A stretch of DNA of 64,000 bases, taken from contig QOZQ01000004.1 in the NCBI GenBank assembly GCA_003576695.1, forward strand, positions 372,001-436,000, in the 5' to 3' direction. The position numbers and the translations under genes are program-made. The notes under the pieces are model-generated. The model was not told where the DNA came from, searched no databases, and was given only the letters and a program-made list of their open reading frames with translations. Numbering within the stretch: the stretch's first letter is position 1; each line of letters starts with the position of its first letter. Source of the stretch: Taklimakanibacter lacteus. GTDB lineage: Bacteria; Pseudomonadota; Alphaproteobacteria; Rhizobiales; Aestuariivirgaceae. Of this stretch, positions 45,244-54,083 are shown piece after piece.

Positions 45244-46397
45244 GCGCTCTTCTCCCCATGCCGAAATTCACCGCCGACATCTATGACCAGATCCATGAGA
45301 CGGCGCGACGTTTCGCCGAAGAGCGGGTGCGCCCGCGCGCCGCGGAGCTCGATGAGAGCGAAGCCTTTCCGGCTGATATCTACCAGGAGATGGCCGAGCT
45401 TGGGCTGTTCGGCATCACAGTGCCTGACAGCTATGGCGGCGCCGGGCTCGATGCGCTCTGCTATGCGCTGGTGATGGAGGAGCTGTCGCGCGGCTATGCA
45501 TCGGTTGCCGATCAATGCGGGCTGGTCGAGCTGATCGGCACCTTGCTGTCGGTGCATGGAAGCGAGCGACAGCGGCAGCGCTATCTGGGCGATGTTCTGG
45601 CCGCCCGCAAACGCGTCGCCTATTGCATCACCGAAGCGGAAGCCGGCACCGATGTGTCCGGCATCAAGACGACGGCGGTGAAGGACAGCGCGGGCTACAG
45701 GCTCTCCGGCACCAAGATGTGGATCCACAATGCGCCGGTAGCCGATTTCGCCTATGTGCTGGCGCGCACCGATCCCGCGCTCGGCAATCGCGGCATGTCG
45801 ATCTTCGTCGTCGATCTCGGGCTCAAGGGCGTGTCGCGCGGCAAGAAAGAGAAGAAGATGGGCCAGCGTGCCTCGCCGGTGGGCGCCTTGCATTTCGATG
45901 AGGTTGCATTGGGAGAGGATGCGCTGATCGGCGCACCCAATCGCGGCTTCCACATCATGATGAGCGCTCTCGACAAGGGGCGGATCGGCATTGCCGCACT
46001 GGCGATCGGCATCGCGCAGGCGGGGCTCGAGGCGGCGCTCGACTACGCCAGGACCCGCAGGCAGTTCGGCAAGGCGATCGCCGAGAACCAGGGCCTGCAA
46101 TGGATGCTGGCCGACATGAAGAAGGACATCACCGCCGGCCGTGCGCTCGTCCATCGGGCCGCCATGACCATGGATGCAGGGCTTTCGCCCACGATGGATT
46201 GCGCCATTGCCAAATGCTTTGCCGGCGACATTGCCGTGCAGCATGCCGCCAATGCGGTGCAGATCTTCGGCGGCTCCGGCTATATACGCGGCTTCGAGGT
46301 GGAACGGCTCTATCGCGATGCCAAGATCACCCAGATCTATGAGGGAACCAACCAGATCCAGCGCTCGATCATCGCGCGCGAATTGCTGAGGGCGTGA
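45240..46397 (+). CDS. Acyl-CoA dehydrogenase
   Basis: 385 residues, normal family length. FAD-binding segments [14 protein letters not shown] and MWIHN are present, and E368 in [11 protein letters not shown] is the catalytic base in the position used by short- and medium-chain enzymes. It would convert an acyl-CoA to a trans-2-enoyl-CoA. The following gene encodes a MaoC-type hydratase, the next step. Substrate chain is unknown; branched or dicarboxylic acyl-CoAs are possible. Confidence 0.92.
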   Translation: MSALLPMPKFTADIYDQIHETARRFAEERVRPRAAELDESEAFPADIYQEMAELGLFGITVPDSYGGAGLDALCYALVMEELSRGYASVADQCGLVELIGTLLSVHGSERQRQRYLGDVLAARKRVAYCITEAEAGTDVSGIKTTAVKDSAGYRLSGTKMWIHNAPVADFAYVLARTDPALGNRGMSIFVVDLGLKGVSRGKKEKKMGQRASPVGALHFDEVALGEDALIGAPNRGFHIMMSALDKGRIGIAALAIGIAQAGLEAALDYARTRRQFGKAIAENQGLQWMLADMKKDITAGRALVHRAAMTMDAGLSPTMDCAIAKCFAGDIAVQHAANAVQIFGGSGYIRGFEVERLYRDAKITQIYEGTNQIQRSIIARELLRA

Positions 46398-46399
46398 CG

Positions 46400-46855
46400 A
46401 TGGCGCGTGAACTCGAAGCCGCCATCGGCCAGCGCGTCTCCGTCAGCAAGACCGTGTCGGAAAGCGATGTCTATCTTTTCGCCGGCATCACCGGAGATTT
46501 CGCGCCCAATCATGTAGATGAGGAATTCATGCGCGGCACGCAATATGGCCGGCGCATTGCCCATGGGGCGCTGCTCGTCGGCTATATGTCGCGCGCCTCG
46601 ACCGCGATCATCGACAGGATCGTGGGCGGGAACGCGGCGCTCTACCCCGTGTCGCTCGGCTATGACCGCATCCGGTTCCTGAAGCCTGTCTTCATCGGGG
46701 ACACGATCACGGTCACTTATGAAGTGACGGGCAGTGAGCCCGAGAAGGGCCGGACCCTGGCTGCCGTCGAGGTCACGAATCAGGCAGGTGAGCAGGTGGC
46801 TGCGGCCACCCATATATTGAAGTGGCTGCCACGGGTTAAAGATCGGAAAGAATGA
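46400..46855 (+). CDS. MaoC-like enoyl-CoA hydratase
   Basis: 151 residues, single hot-dog domain. The (R)-specific hydratase residues D33 and H38 occur in TGDFAPNHVDEEF, followed by IAHGALLVGYMS. ATG 46400 was chosen, 7 bases after GAGGG; a GTG at 46394 overlaps the upstream stop. It would hydrate the enoyl-CoA formed by the acyl-CoA dehydrogenase encoded just upstream. The gap to 46936 holds nothing I recognise. Confidence 0.9.
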   Translation: MARELEAAIGQRVSVSKTVSESDVYLFAGITGDFAPNHVDEEFMRGTQYGRRIAHGALLVGYMSRASTAIIDRIVGGNAALYPVSLGYDRIRFLKPVFIGDTITVTYEVTGSEPEKGRTLAAVEVTNQAGEQVAAATHILKWLPRVKDRKE

Positions 46856-46935
46856 GCCAAATCACCGGGACTTGAGCGGGGCTACCCAGGGGATGCTATA
46901 GGCTCGGCAGTCAGTCCCAGAACCTATGACGGCCC

Positions 46936-48246
46936 ATGATCTCCCGTCTGCCCAAGCCCTCACAAACCGCGCCAGATGTCCTGTTGCGCGAAGCCGATGT
47001 CGCCACTGAAAGATTCGTCGCCGTGGTGCGCATGGTGGTGGCAGTCGCATTATATATGGCGGTCGAATTTGCCTTCTCGCGCGGACCGATGCCGGATGTG
47101 GGGCTTGTCGAAGCGCGCATGGGAGCGCGCATCGTCATAGGTGTCCTGTTCCTGACGGGTGCGGCCACCTATGCGCTTCTCTATTTTGGCTTCTGGTCGC
47201 GCCTCATCGCCTATGTCACCGTGACAGTCGATATCATGGTCATTGGCCTGTCGCTCACCAGCGATCTGGTCGATACGGGATTGCCCGGGCGCTTTGTGTC
47301 CGTCCTTCCCGCGGCAGTCGCAGCGCTTCTGGTGCTGGCGGTCGGGTCGCTCAGGCTCAGGCCGGCGGTCCAGATCTACAGCCTCGTCCTCATGCTGGGA
47401 ATCCTGGTCTTCGCCCTCAGGATCGAAGGGATGAGTTCCGGCAGCGAGAACGCCACAATCGGACTCACCATCTACCAGTTCTTCGGGCCGACCGCGAATG
47501 TGGCTCGGCTTGCGATGTTCGTCCTCTTCGGGCTGGTGCTGATCGCGGCGACGGCGCGTGAACAATCTCTGCTGCGCAGCGGCATCGAGGAAACGATGCG
47601 GCGCAGCAACCTGGTGCGCTTCCTGCCGACCGAGCTCGCGCCCATGCTCGCCGCCGGCGATGTCGCCGTGCTCAAATCCGGCCAGCGCGCCCGGGTGGCG
47701 CTCCTCTTCATAGACATCCGCAACTCGGTGACCATGGAAGAGGCGCTCGATCCGGCGCGCCTGGCCTCGGTAATGAGCGCCTTTCGCACCCGTATCCGTC
47801 TTGCCGCCGAAGAGCATCAGGGTGTCGTCGACAAATTCATCGGCGATGGCGCATTCCTCGTCTTCGGCGTGCCGGAAGCGCGGACCGACGATGGCGGGCG
47901 CGCCATCGCCTGCGCCAAGGCGATCCTCGCCTCGCTGGCCCAGTGGAACGAGACACGCGCGGCGGCTGGCGAAGAAGCCATCAAGGTCGGCATCGGCGTC
48001 CATGCCGGCGAAGCCTTCATCGGTGCTGTCGGCGACGAGACCCGGCTCGAATTCACGGTGCTGGGCGACACGGTCAATGTCGCCAACCGCCTGGAGCAGG
48101 CAACCAAGGCTCATGGCGTCATGCTCATCGCTTCTGCCGACATGCTGAAGGAGGCCGGTGAGGATCTGGCGCAGTGGCGTGACCTCGGTGTGGCGGAGCT
48201 GCGCGGCCGGCCCGCACCGCTGCATATCATGGGTTACCCGGCCTAG
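46936..48246 (+). CDS. Membrane-bound class III adenylate/guanylate cyclase
   Basis: 436 residues. Six hydrophobic segments (about 27-47, 66-86, 90-112, 120-139, 145-162 and 189-206) form an integral-membrane input domain. The catalytic domain spans about 250-430, with metal-binding D260 (FIDIR) and D304 (FIGDG), and K300, which favours ATP. VLGDTVNVANRLEQA supplies the transition-state Asn/Arg residues. It would make cAMP in response to an unknown membrane signal. Transcribed alone and followed by a good terminator. Confidence 0.92.
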   Translation: MISRLPKPSQTAPDVLLREADVATERFVAVVRMVVAVALYMAVEFAFSRGPMPDVGLVEARMGARIVIGVLFLTGAATYALLYFGFWSRLIAYVTVTVDIMVIGLSLTSDLVDTGLPGRFVSVLPAAVAALLVLAVGSLRLRPAVQIYSLVLMLGILVFALRIEGMSSGSENATIGLTIYQFFGPTANVARLAMFVLFGLVLIAATAREQSLLRSGIEETMRRSNLVRFLPTELAPMLAAGDVAVLKSGQRARVALLFIDIRNSVTMEEALDPARLASVMSAFRTRIRLAAEEHQGVVDKFIGDGAFLVFGVPEARTDDGGRAIACAKAILASLAQWNETRAAAGEEAIKVGIGVHAGEAFIGAVGDETRLEFTVLGDTVNVANRLEQATKAHGVMLIASADMLKEAGEDLAQWRDLGVAELRGRPAPLHIMGYPA

Positions 48247-48292
48247 AGCGTGATGGCTTCTCTTCGAGTCGCCATCGCGCTCCAGCTTTTTA
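48246..48292 (+). terminator. Intrinsic terminator after the cyclase gene
   Basis: A 12-bp stem with one mismatch (GAGCGTGATGGC / GCCATCGCGCTC) and a 13-base loop is followed by CAGCTTTTTATTT. The hairpin starts on the last base of the stop codon. Confidence 0.7.
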
Positions 48293-48310
48293 TTTGCGCT
48301 TGATTTTTCC

Positions 48311-48344
48311 GGAGAACCGGCATCCACTTTTCCGGATCATGCGC
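48311..48344. repeat. 34-bp dispersed repeat, second copy
   Basis: GGAGAACCGGCATCCACTTT and the following bases to GCGC match 25049-25082 at 31 of 34 positions. It lies between the cyclase terminator and the end of the convergent PotA-like gene. Confidence 0.7.
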
Positions 48345-49435
48345 TAACTCGTGAGCAGCCGGGCGAGCTCGGGACGCCAGCTCACCCACACATCGCCCTC
48401 GGACGGCGCTTTCGTCTCGATGCCCGAGATCTGCTGTGACACGGTAACGGGCTTTTCCTGCGCTGCCGTGGCCAGAAGATATTGCCGGCGGTCGCCGAGA
48501 TAGGTCTCCGCGATGATCCTGCCTTTGAGGGCATTCTGACCCTGTTCGGGCCTTTTGGTGGAAAGGGTCATCTTCTCCGGACGTACGGCGATATAGACAG
48601 GAGCGCCCGTGGCAAGCTGTGTGTCGGCCTCGGCAACGAGCTGGCCGGCGGCGGTATCGACGGTGACATTTGCGCCGGTGGCTGCGGCGACCTTGCCTTC
48701 GAACAGGTTCATATTGCCAATGAACTCGGCCACTTCGCGGCAGTTCGGCCTTTCATAGAGATCGTCGGCGCGCGCGATCTGCAGCACCTTGCCCAGGGAC
48801 ATGACGGCGATGCGGTCGGACAGCGTCAGAGCTTCCTCCTGGTCATGGGTCACGAAGACGAAGGTGATGCCGACATTGCGCTGCAGCTGGCGCAGCTCGA
48901 CCTGCATCTCCTCGCGCAGCTTCTTGTCGAGGGCGCCCAGAGGTTCATCGAGGAGCAGCACCTTCGGGCGGCAGACGAGGGCGCGAGCCAGCGCCACGCG
49001 CTGGCGCTGGCCGCCCGAGAGCTGGTGGGCGGCGCGCTTGCCATAGCCGCCAAGCTTCACCAGATCGAGGGCCGCGGCGACGCCGGCACGCATTTCCTCC
49101 TTGCCCAGCTTGCGGTTGCGCAAGCCATAGCCGACATTCTCCTCGACATTGAGATGCGGGAAGATCGCATAGCTCTGGAACACCATGTTCGTGGGCCGCC
49201 GATTGGCCGGCACATTCGTCATCGACTGGCCGTCAATGAGGATCTCGCCGCTCGTCGGATGCTCGAAGCCGGCCAGCATGCGCAACAGCGTGGTCTTGCC
49301 GCAGCCCGAGGGGCCGAGCAATGAGAAGAACTCGCCGCGCCTGATTCCGATGGAGACACCATCGACAGCCGCGACCGGGCCGAAATGCTTGAAGACCTCC
49401 CGGATCTCGATGACCTCGTTTCCGGTCTCGCTCAT
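48344..49435 (-). CDS. Spermidine/putrescine-type ABC importer, ATPase (PotA-like)
   Basis: 363 residues from ATG 49435, which follows GGGAGAAA; the frame upstream of this lies in the previous gene. Walker A GPSGCGKTT, signature LSGGQ, Walker B LLLDEP and switch H in VTHDQEEA are all canonical. The C-terminal TOBE-type domain (about 280-360) is as in PotA/FbpC. Last gene of the minus-strand binding protein-PotB-PotC-PotA operon. Substrate class: polyamines or related cations, or opine-like amines. Confidence 0.9.
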   Translation of the reverse strand: MSETGNEVIEIREVFKHFGPVAAVDGVSIGIRRGEFFSLLGPSGCGKTTLLRMLAGFEHPTSGEILIDGQSMTNVPANRRPTNMVFQSYAIFPHLNVEENVGYGLRNRKLGKEEMRAGVAAALDLVKLGGYGKRAAHQLSGGQRQRVALARALVCRPKVLLLDEPLGALDKKLREEMQVELRQLQRNVGITFVFVTHDQEEALTLSDRIAVMSLGKVLQIARADDLYERPNCREVAEFIGNMNLFEGKVAAATGANVTVDTAAGQLVAEADTQLATGAPVYIAVRPEKMTLSTKRPEQGQNALKGRIIAETYLGDRRQYLLATAAQEKPVTVSQQISGIETKAPSEGDVWVSWRPELARLLTS

Positions 49436-49436
49436 T

Positions 49437-50231
49437 TCAGGTTTCTCCCGCGGAATTGGAAGGCACGCCGCGCCGGCGCAAGAGCTCGGCCAGGATGACG
49501 AGAAGCGCCGAGGCAAAGAGGATGGAGGAGCCGAGCGCCAGCATGCCCGGCAGCTTGTTGGGGAAACGAAGCTGCCCGAACAGATAGACCGGCAAGGTCG
49601 GCTGGGTGCCGGACAAAAAGAAGGCGAGCACGAACTCGTCGAAGGAGGTGATGAAGCAGAGGAGCAGGCTCGAGATGATGCCGGACATCGCCAGCGGCAA
49701 GGTCACGCGCAGAAAGGTCATCCAGGCGCCTTCGCCAAGGTCGCGGGAGGCTTCCTCGAGGCTTTTGTCGAAGCCTTCAAGGCGCGACATCAGCACCGTC
49801 ATGGCGAAGGGGATGCAGATGAAGACATGACTTGCGCCAATGGTCCACAGACTGAGCTCGACGCCGAGGAAGCGCAACAGGATGATGAGCAGCGCCACGC
49901 CGAAGATGATCGAGGGGATGACGAGCGGCGCCGACATGCCGGCAATGATGGCCGCACTGCCGGGCAGCTTGTGGCGCGTCAAAGCGATGGCGGCGGGCAC
50001 GCTGATCGCGGTCGCGATGATGGAAGATGCGGTGGCGACGATCAGGCTCGCTTCCAGCGCCTGGAGCAGGCCGGTATTCGTCGCGAGCCCGGCATAGTGG
50101 CGGAATGTGAAGCCCTTGAGGGGAAAGGTGGCGAAGATGCTGTCATTGAAGGAGAACAAGGGCGCCAGGAGGATCGGGCCATAGAGGAACACCATGAAGA
50201 GGATGGCATAGAAGAGCAGGGGGCGCTTCAT
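49437..50231 (-). CDS. Spermidine/putrescine-type ABC importer, permease (PotC-like)
   Basis: 264 residues, six membrane helices. The EAA loop (EEASRDLGEGAWMTFLRVTLP) is near residue 150. Ends 1 base before the PotA-like start codon. Works with the PotB-like permease encoded upstream; the two genes are 4 bases apart. Confidence 0.9.
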   Translation of the reverse strand: MKRPLLFYAILFMVFLYGPILLAPLFSFNDSIFATFPLKGFTFRHYAGLATNTGLLQALEASLIVATASSIIATAISVPAAIALTRHKLPGSAAIIAGMSAPLVIPSIIFGVALLIILLRFLGVELSLWTIGASHVFICIPFAMTVLMSRLEGFDKSLEEASRDLGEGAWMTFLRVTLPLAMSGIISSLLLCFITSFDEFVLAFFLSGTQPTLPVYLFGQLRFPNKLPGMLALGSSILFASALLVILAELLRRRGVPSNSAGET

Positions 50232-50235
50232 AACG

Positions 50236-51210
50236 TCAACCGACCCGCGATCTGAGTTTGTGGAAGCCGATAAGCCAGAGGAAGATCAATACCAGGAGGC
50301 CGATGACCAGCATCATGACGATGGCGACCGCAGCGCCGAGCGGCGCGTTGTTCTGGCGCAGGAACAGCTCCTGGATGAGATTGCCGATCATGGTACCGCC
50401 GGGGCCGCCGACCAGAGTGGGAGTCACATAGTCGCCAACCGTCGGGATGAAGACGAGGAGGGCGGCGCCGATGGTGCCTGGCGCCGACAGCGGCAGCGTG
50501 ACCCGGAGGAAACGCCGCCATTTGCTGTCGCCGAGATCGGTCGCAGCCTCGAGCAGCGACCGGTCGATCTTTTCGAGCGAGACATAGATGGGAAGGACGG
50601 TGAAGGCGATCCAGGCATGGACCAGGGTGATGATCACCGCGAGCGGGTTGTAGAGCAGGAATGACAAAGGCTCCGCGATGACGCCAATCGATTTGAGGCC
50701 GGAATTGATCGCGCCGTTGAAGCCAAGCACGATCTTCCAGGCGAAGACGCGCAACAGATAGCTGGTCCAGAAAGGGATGGTGAGGAGCACCAGCCACAAA
50801 GCCTTGTTGCGCTGGACCCTGAAGGCGAGAAAATAGGCCATGGGATAGGCCATGGCGATGACGGCGATGGTGACCGCCAGCGACATGAGGATGGACTTGC
50901 CGAGCAGGATCGCCGGAACCGGATATTTCAAGGGGATGGGGATGCCCATCCAGACGATGGGCTCCGAGGAGGGCTCGACCAGCGCAAAATAGTTGGCCAG
51001 CGTGAAGCTGCGATCGATCTCGAAACCCTGCTGGGTCCAGAAGCTCAACACCACCATGGCCAGAAGCGGCGCCACCAGCATGACCGCCATGAGGGCCAGC
51101 GCGGGAGACAGAAGGCCATAGCCGACGAGCCAGGCCGACCGCTGAGGAGTGGGACGCAAGGCGTGCCCTATTGCTTGAGCGCCTTGAGATCTCCCCAGGT
51201 CTTGTTCCAC
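50236..51210 (-). CDS. Spermidine/putrescine-type ABC importer, permease (PotB-like)
   Basis: Up to 324 residues with six membrane helices and the EAA loop (EAATDLGDSKWRRFLRVTLP). The start is uncertain: GTG 51210 overlaps the binding-protein gene by 43 bases and has no clear RBS; a TTG just after that gene's stop would give a protein about 18 residues shorter. The overlapping minus-strand frame at 50228-51226 is rejected because it lacks membrane helices. Confidence 0.88.
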   Translation of the reverse strand: MEQDLGRSQGAQAIGHALRPTPQRSAWLVGYGLLSPALALMAVMLVAPLLAMVVLSFWTQQGFEIDRSFTLANYFALVEPSSEPIVWMGIPIPLKYPVPAILLGKSILMSLAVTIAVIAMAYPMAYFLAFRVQRNKALWLVLLTIPFWTSYLLRVFAWKIVLGFNGAINSGLKSIGVIAEPLSFLLYNPLAVIITLVHAWIAFTVLPIYVSLEKIDRSLLEAATDLGDSKWRRFLRVTLPLSAPGTIGAALLVFIPTVGDYVTPTLVGGPGGTMIGNLIQELFLRQNNAPLGAAVAIVMMLVIGLLVLIFLWLIGFHKLRSRVG

Positions 51211-52289
51211 TCGGTCTGCACGGCATCGCTCACCTGGATGAAGAGCGTACCGTTCTTCATATGCTCGGCCGGATCGGTGATGCCCATGTCGGCGACGGCC
51301 TGCTTGTCGGCAATCTCGAAGGCCTTGATATTCGCATGGCCGTAGCCCGAGCCCTCGATGAGGGTCTTGCCGGTCTCAGGCGACAGCCAGGCATCGATGA
51401 AGTCATAGGCAAGGGCCGGATCGGCCTTGCCGGTGTTGAGCAGCGTCAGGCCGCAGAACCAGGTGAAATAGCCTTCCTTGGGCCTGGCATAGGAGATCGG
51501 CACACCTTCGCGCTTGAGATTCTTGTAGACGTCATTCCAGGCATAGGCGGCGACGACCTCGCCGGAGGCCAGCGCCTGCTGCAGCTCGGAAGGATCGTTC
51601 CACAGGAAGCGCGAGTTCTTCACGGTCTTGGCGCCCCATTCCTTGGCCGCGGTGGCGAGCTTGTCGCCGGTTTCCCAGACCGCCTTCTCGTAACTCTCGC
51701 CGCCGACCATCATGCCGATGGCGATGGCGACCTCGTTGTCGAGCATGGAGACCTTGCCGGCATATTTGTCGTCGAAGAAAATGCCCCAGCTCTCATTCTT
51801 GGCGAAATCCGCATCGACGAGGTCGGGGCGATAGGCGATGCTGGAATTGCCCCAATCGGCGGGCGCCATGACGACCTTGCCGTCCATCACGACACCGTTC
51901 GCCGTCTGCAAGGCGGGGAAGACGTCCTTCCAGTTCGAGAGCTTCGACGTGTCGATCTCGGCCGCGACCTTGGCATTGACGAAGCGGCCCACCGAATAAT
52001 TGCAGGGATGCATCACATCGGCCTTGAAGCCGGCGAGCACCTTGGCGAGGGCATCCTCCTCGCCCGAGAAGATCGAGAAATTGGGCGCGCCGCCATGCTT
52101 GCCGACATAGCTCTTGAAATAGTCGGGGGCATCATAGCCGGCCCATTCAAGACAGGTGAGCACTTCGGCCGCCTGCGGCAGACGGGGCAGCGCCATGAGC
52201 CCGACGCCAAAGGCGCCCGCCTGGCGCAGCATGGTGCGCCGGCTGATCTTGCCCGAAGCCATTCTGTCGATGAACCGGATGCGCTGCAT
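51168..52289 (-). CDS. Spermidine/putrescine-type ABC importer, binding protein (PotD-like)
   Basis: 373 residues. SRRTMLRQAGAFGVGLMAL is a Tat signal (cleavage near PQAAEV). The mature part is a family 1 polyamine-binding-like fold (EWAGYDAPDYFKSY start, HPCNYSVGRF and APADWGNSSIAYR segments). First gene of its operon, with a good sigma-70 promoter at 52331-52359. Confidence 0.9.
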   Translation of the reverse strand: MQRIRFIDRMASGKISRRTMLRQAGAFGVGLMALPRLPQAAEVLTCLEWAGYDAPDYFKSYVGKHGGAPNFSIFSGEEDALAKVLAGFKADVMHPCNYSVGRFVNAKVAAEIDTSKLSNWKDVFPALQTANGVVMDGKVVMAPADWGNSSIAYRPDLVDADFAKNESWGIFFDDKYAGKVSMLDNEVAIAIGMMVGGESYEKAVWETGDKLATAAKEWGAKTVKNSRFLWNDPSELQQALASGEVVAAYAWNDVYKNLKREGVPISYARPKEGYFTWFCGLTLLNTGKADPALAYDFIDAWLSPETGKTLIEGSGYGHANIKAFEIADKQAVADMGITDPAEHMKNGTLFIQVSDAVQTEWNKTWGDLKALKQ

Positions 52290-52330
52290 GACGTCTGTCT
52301 CCCTGATGTTGTGTTATTGAATGAATGTTC

Positions 52331-52359
52331 AGTATATGGGACATCCCCGCAAGGCGCAA
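52331..52359 (-). promoter_or_regulatory. Sigma-70-like promoter of the PotD-like operon
   Basis: On the minus strand TTGCGC and TATACT are separated by 17 bases, about 40 bases upstream of the binding-protein start codon. The remaining gap up to 52470 shows no other clear element. Confidence 0.6.
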
Positions 52360-52470
52360 ATTCCAGCGAAGTTGACTCGTCATTGACGCTCGCCAATAAT
52401 CTTTGCCCGGCCGAGCGGGCGACCGGCGACGCGGCCCGCTCCGCCAACGGGGCTGTTGACGGAGGGCTTG

Positions 52471-52626
52471 CTAGCTTTCGGAAGGCTCCTTGCGCGCCAG
52501 CAGTTCCTCAACGCGCCTGGCGCTGATGCAGGACGATGACTGGAAATGGCCGAGCTGCGGCAGGGCCAGCGGCGTGTAATACCAGCCATTGAGGATAGGG
52601 GGCTTGGTCCTTGCAACCTCCGGCAT
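52471..52626 (-). CDS. Small gene of unknown function after urtE
   Basis: A 51-residue frame starts at ATG 52626, 6 bases after the urtE stop; GAGGGG of its RBS lies within the last codons of urtE. The peptide (begins MPEVARTKPPILNGWYYTPL, ends ARKEPSES) is soluble, with a Tyr/Pro-rich first half and a charged helical C-terminus. I do not recognise a family. The tight coupling to urtE and sensible composition argue that it is real. Confidence 0.5.
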   Translation of the reverse strand: MPEVARTKPPILNGWYYTPLALPQLGHFQSSSCISARRVEELLARKEPSES

Positions 52627-52632
52627 GTCCCC

Positions 52633-53334
52633 TCACACGGTCAGATGGCGCTTGATCATGTCCGCCTCGAGCTCGCCGGCAACACCCGAGACGACGATCT
52701 CGCCCCGGTTCATCACCTGGATCGTGTCGGCGAGCTCATGGGCGAAATCGAAATACTGCTCGACCAGCAGGATGCCCATCTGGCCACGCTCGCGCAGATA
52801 GCGGATGGTGCGGCCGATATCCTTGATGATGGAAGGCTGGATGCCTTCCGTCGGCTCGTCCAATACGATGACCTTGGGCCGCGTCACCAGCGCGCGGGCG
52901 ATCGCCAGCTGCTGCTGCTGGCCGCCGGAAAGATCGCCCCCGCGCCGGCCCAGCATGGTGCTGAGCACGGGGAAAAGCTCAAAAATCTCGGCCGGAAGCT
53001 TGCGCTCGCCGCGCGGCAGGTGGGCAAAGCCGGTTTCCAGGTTCTCCTTCACGGTGAGCAAAGGGAATATCTCGCGTCCCTGTGGCACATAGGCAATGCC
53101 GCGCTTGGCGCGCTCGAAGGATTTGAGCTCGGTGATGTCGGCGCCTTCGAGTCTGACCTCGCCGCGCCTGGGGGTGAGCTGGCCGATGATGGTGCGCAGC
53201 AGCGTTGTCTTGCCGACGCCGTTGCGGCCGAGAAGACAGCAGACCTTGCCCGTCTCGACGGTGAGCGACACGCCGCGCAGGGCCTGGGCCGCGCCATAGA
53301 ACACATCGACATTGCTGACGGCGAGGGCGCTCAT
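52633..53334 (-). CDS. urtE: Urea ABC importer ATPase UrtE
   Basis: 233 residues, LivF-like. Walker A GRNGVGKTT, signature LSGGQ, Walker B IVLDEP and the IQPSIIKDIG segment characteristic of UrtE are present. Works with UrtD to drive high-affinity urea uptake. The start overlaps the urtD stop by 4 bases. Confidence 0.95.
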   Translation of the reverse strand: MSALAVSNVDVFYGAAQALRGVSLTVETGKVCCLLGRNGVGKTTLLRTIIGQLTPRRGEVRLEGADITELKSFERAKRGIAYVPQGREIFPLLTVKENLETGFAHLPRGERKLPAEIFELFPVLSTMLGRRGGDLSGGQQQQLAIARALVTRPKVIVLDEPTEGIQPSIIKDIGRTIRYLRERGQMGILLVEQYFDFAHELADTIQVMNRGEIVVSGVAGELEADMIKRHLTV

Positions 53335-54080
53335 CTTCCCAGATACACCTCGATGACGCGGTTGTCGGCGCTCACATGATCGAGCGATCCTTCGGCGAGC
53401 ACCGTTCCCTCATGCAGGACGGTCACCTTGACGTCGAGCTCGCGCACGAAATTCATGTCATGCTCGACGACGACGATCGAGCGCTCCCCGGCGATGGATT
53501 TGAGGAGGGACGCGGTGGTCTCTGTCTCGGCATCGGTCATGCCGGCGACCGGCTCATCGACAAGCAGGAGCTTCGGCTCCTGCGCCAGCAGCATGCCGAT
53601 CTCGAGCCATTGCTTCTGGCCGTGCGAGAGGCGGGCGGCCAGCATATCCTTTTGCGCGCCGAGCCTGACGATCTCGAGGAGCTCGTCGAGGCGGGCCTTT
53701 TCCCGTGTCGACATGCGCCAGAACAAGGCATCGCGCACACCGCGGTTGCCGGCCAGCGCCAAAGCCAGGTTTTCCCCCACGGTGAGCTTCTCGAAAACGC
53801 TCGGCTTCTGGAATTTGCGGCCGATGCCGAGCTCGGCGATGGTGGCCTCATCGAGGCGGGTCAGGTCACGCGTCTCGGCGAAGAGCACATCGCCCGTATC
53901 GGGCCGGGTCTTGCCGGTGATGACATCCATCATCGTCGTCTTGCCGGCGCCGTTCGGGCCGATGACGGCGCGCATCTCGCCGGGCTCGATGATGAGCGAC
54001 AGGGCCTTCAATGCCTTGAAGCCGTCGAAGCTGACATTGACATCGTCGAGATAGAGAATGGAGTTGGCGGCCTTGTCCAT
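53331..54080 (-). CDS. urtD: Urea ABC importer ATPase UrtD
   Basis: 249 residues, LivG-like. Walker A GPNGAGKTT, Q-loop KFQKPSVFE and Walker B LLLVDEP are visible. The signature is LSHGQ, as usual for this branch. Three bases separate it from urtC. Confidence 0.95.
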   Translation of the reverse strand: MDKAANSILYLDDVNVSFDGFKALKALSLIIEPGEMRAVIGPNGAGKTTMMDVITGKTRPDTGDVLFAETRDLTRLDEATIAELGIGRKFQKPSVFEKLTVGENLALALAGNRGVRDALFWRMSTREKARLDELLEIVRLGAQKDMLAARLSHGQKQWLEIGMLLAQEPKLLLVDEPVAGMTDAETETTASLLKSIAGERSIVVVEHDMNFVRELDVKVTVLHEGTVLAEGSLDHVSADNRVIEVYLGR

Positions 54081-54083
54081 GTC

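Noticed and set aside
50228-51226. 332-codon minus-strand frame overlapping the PotB-like gene
   Set aside because: The alternative frame 50236-51210 has six membrane helices and the EAA loop; this one is Arg/His-rich with none.
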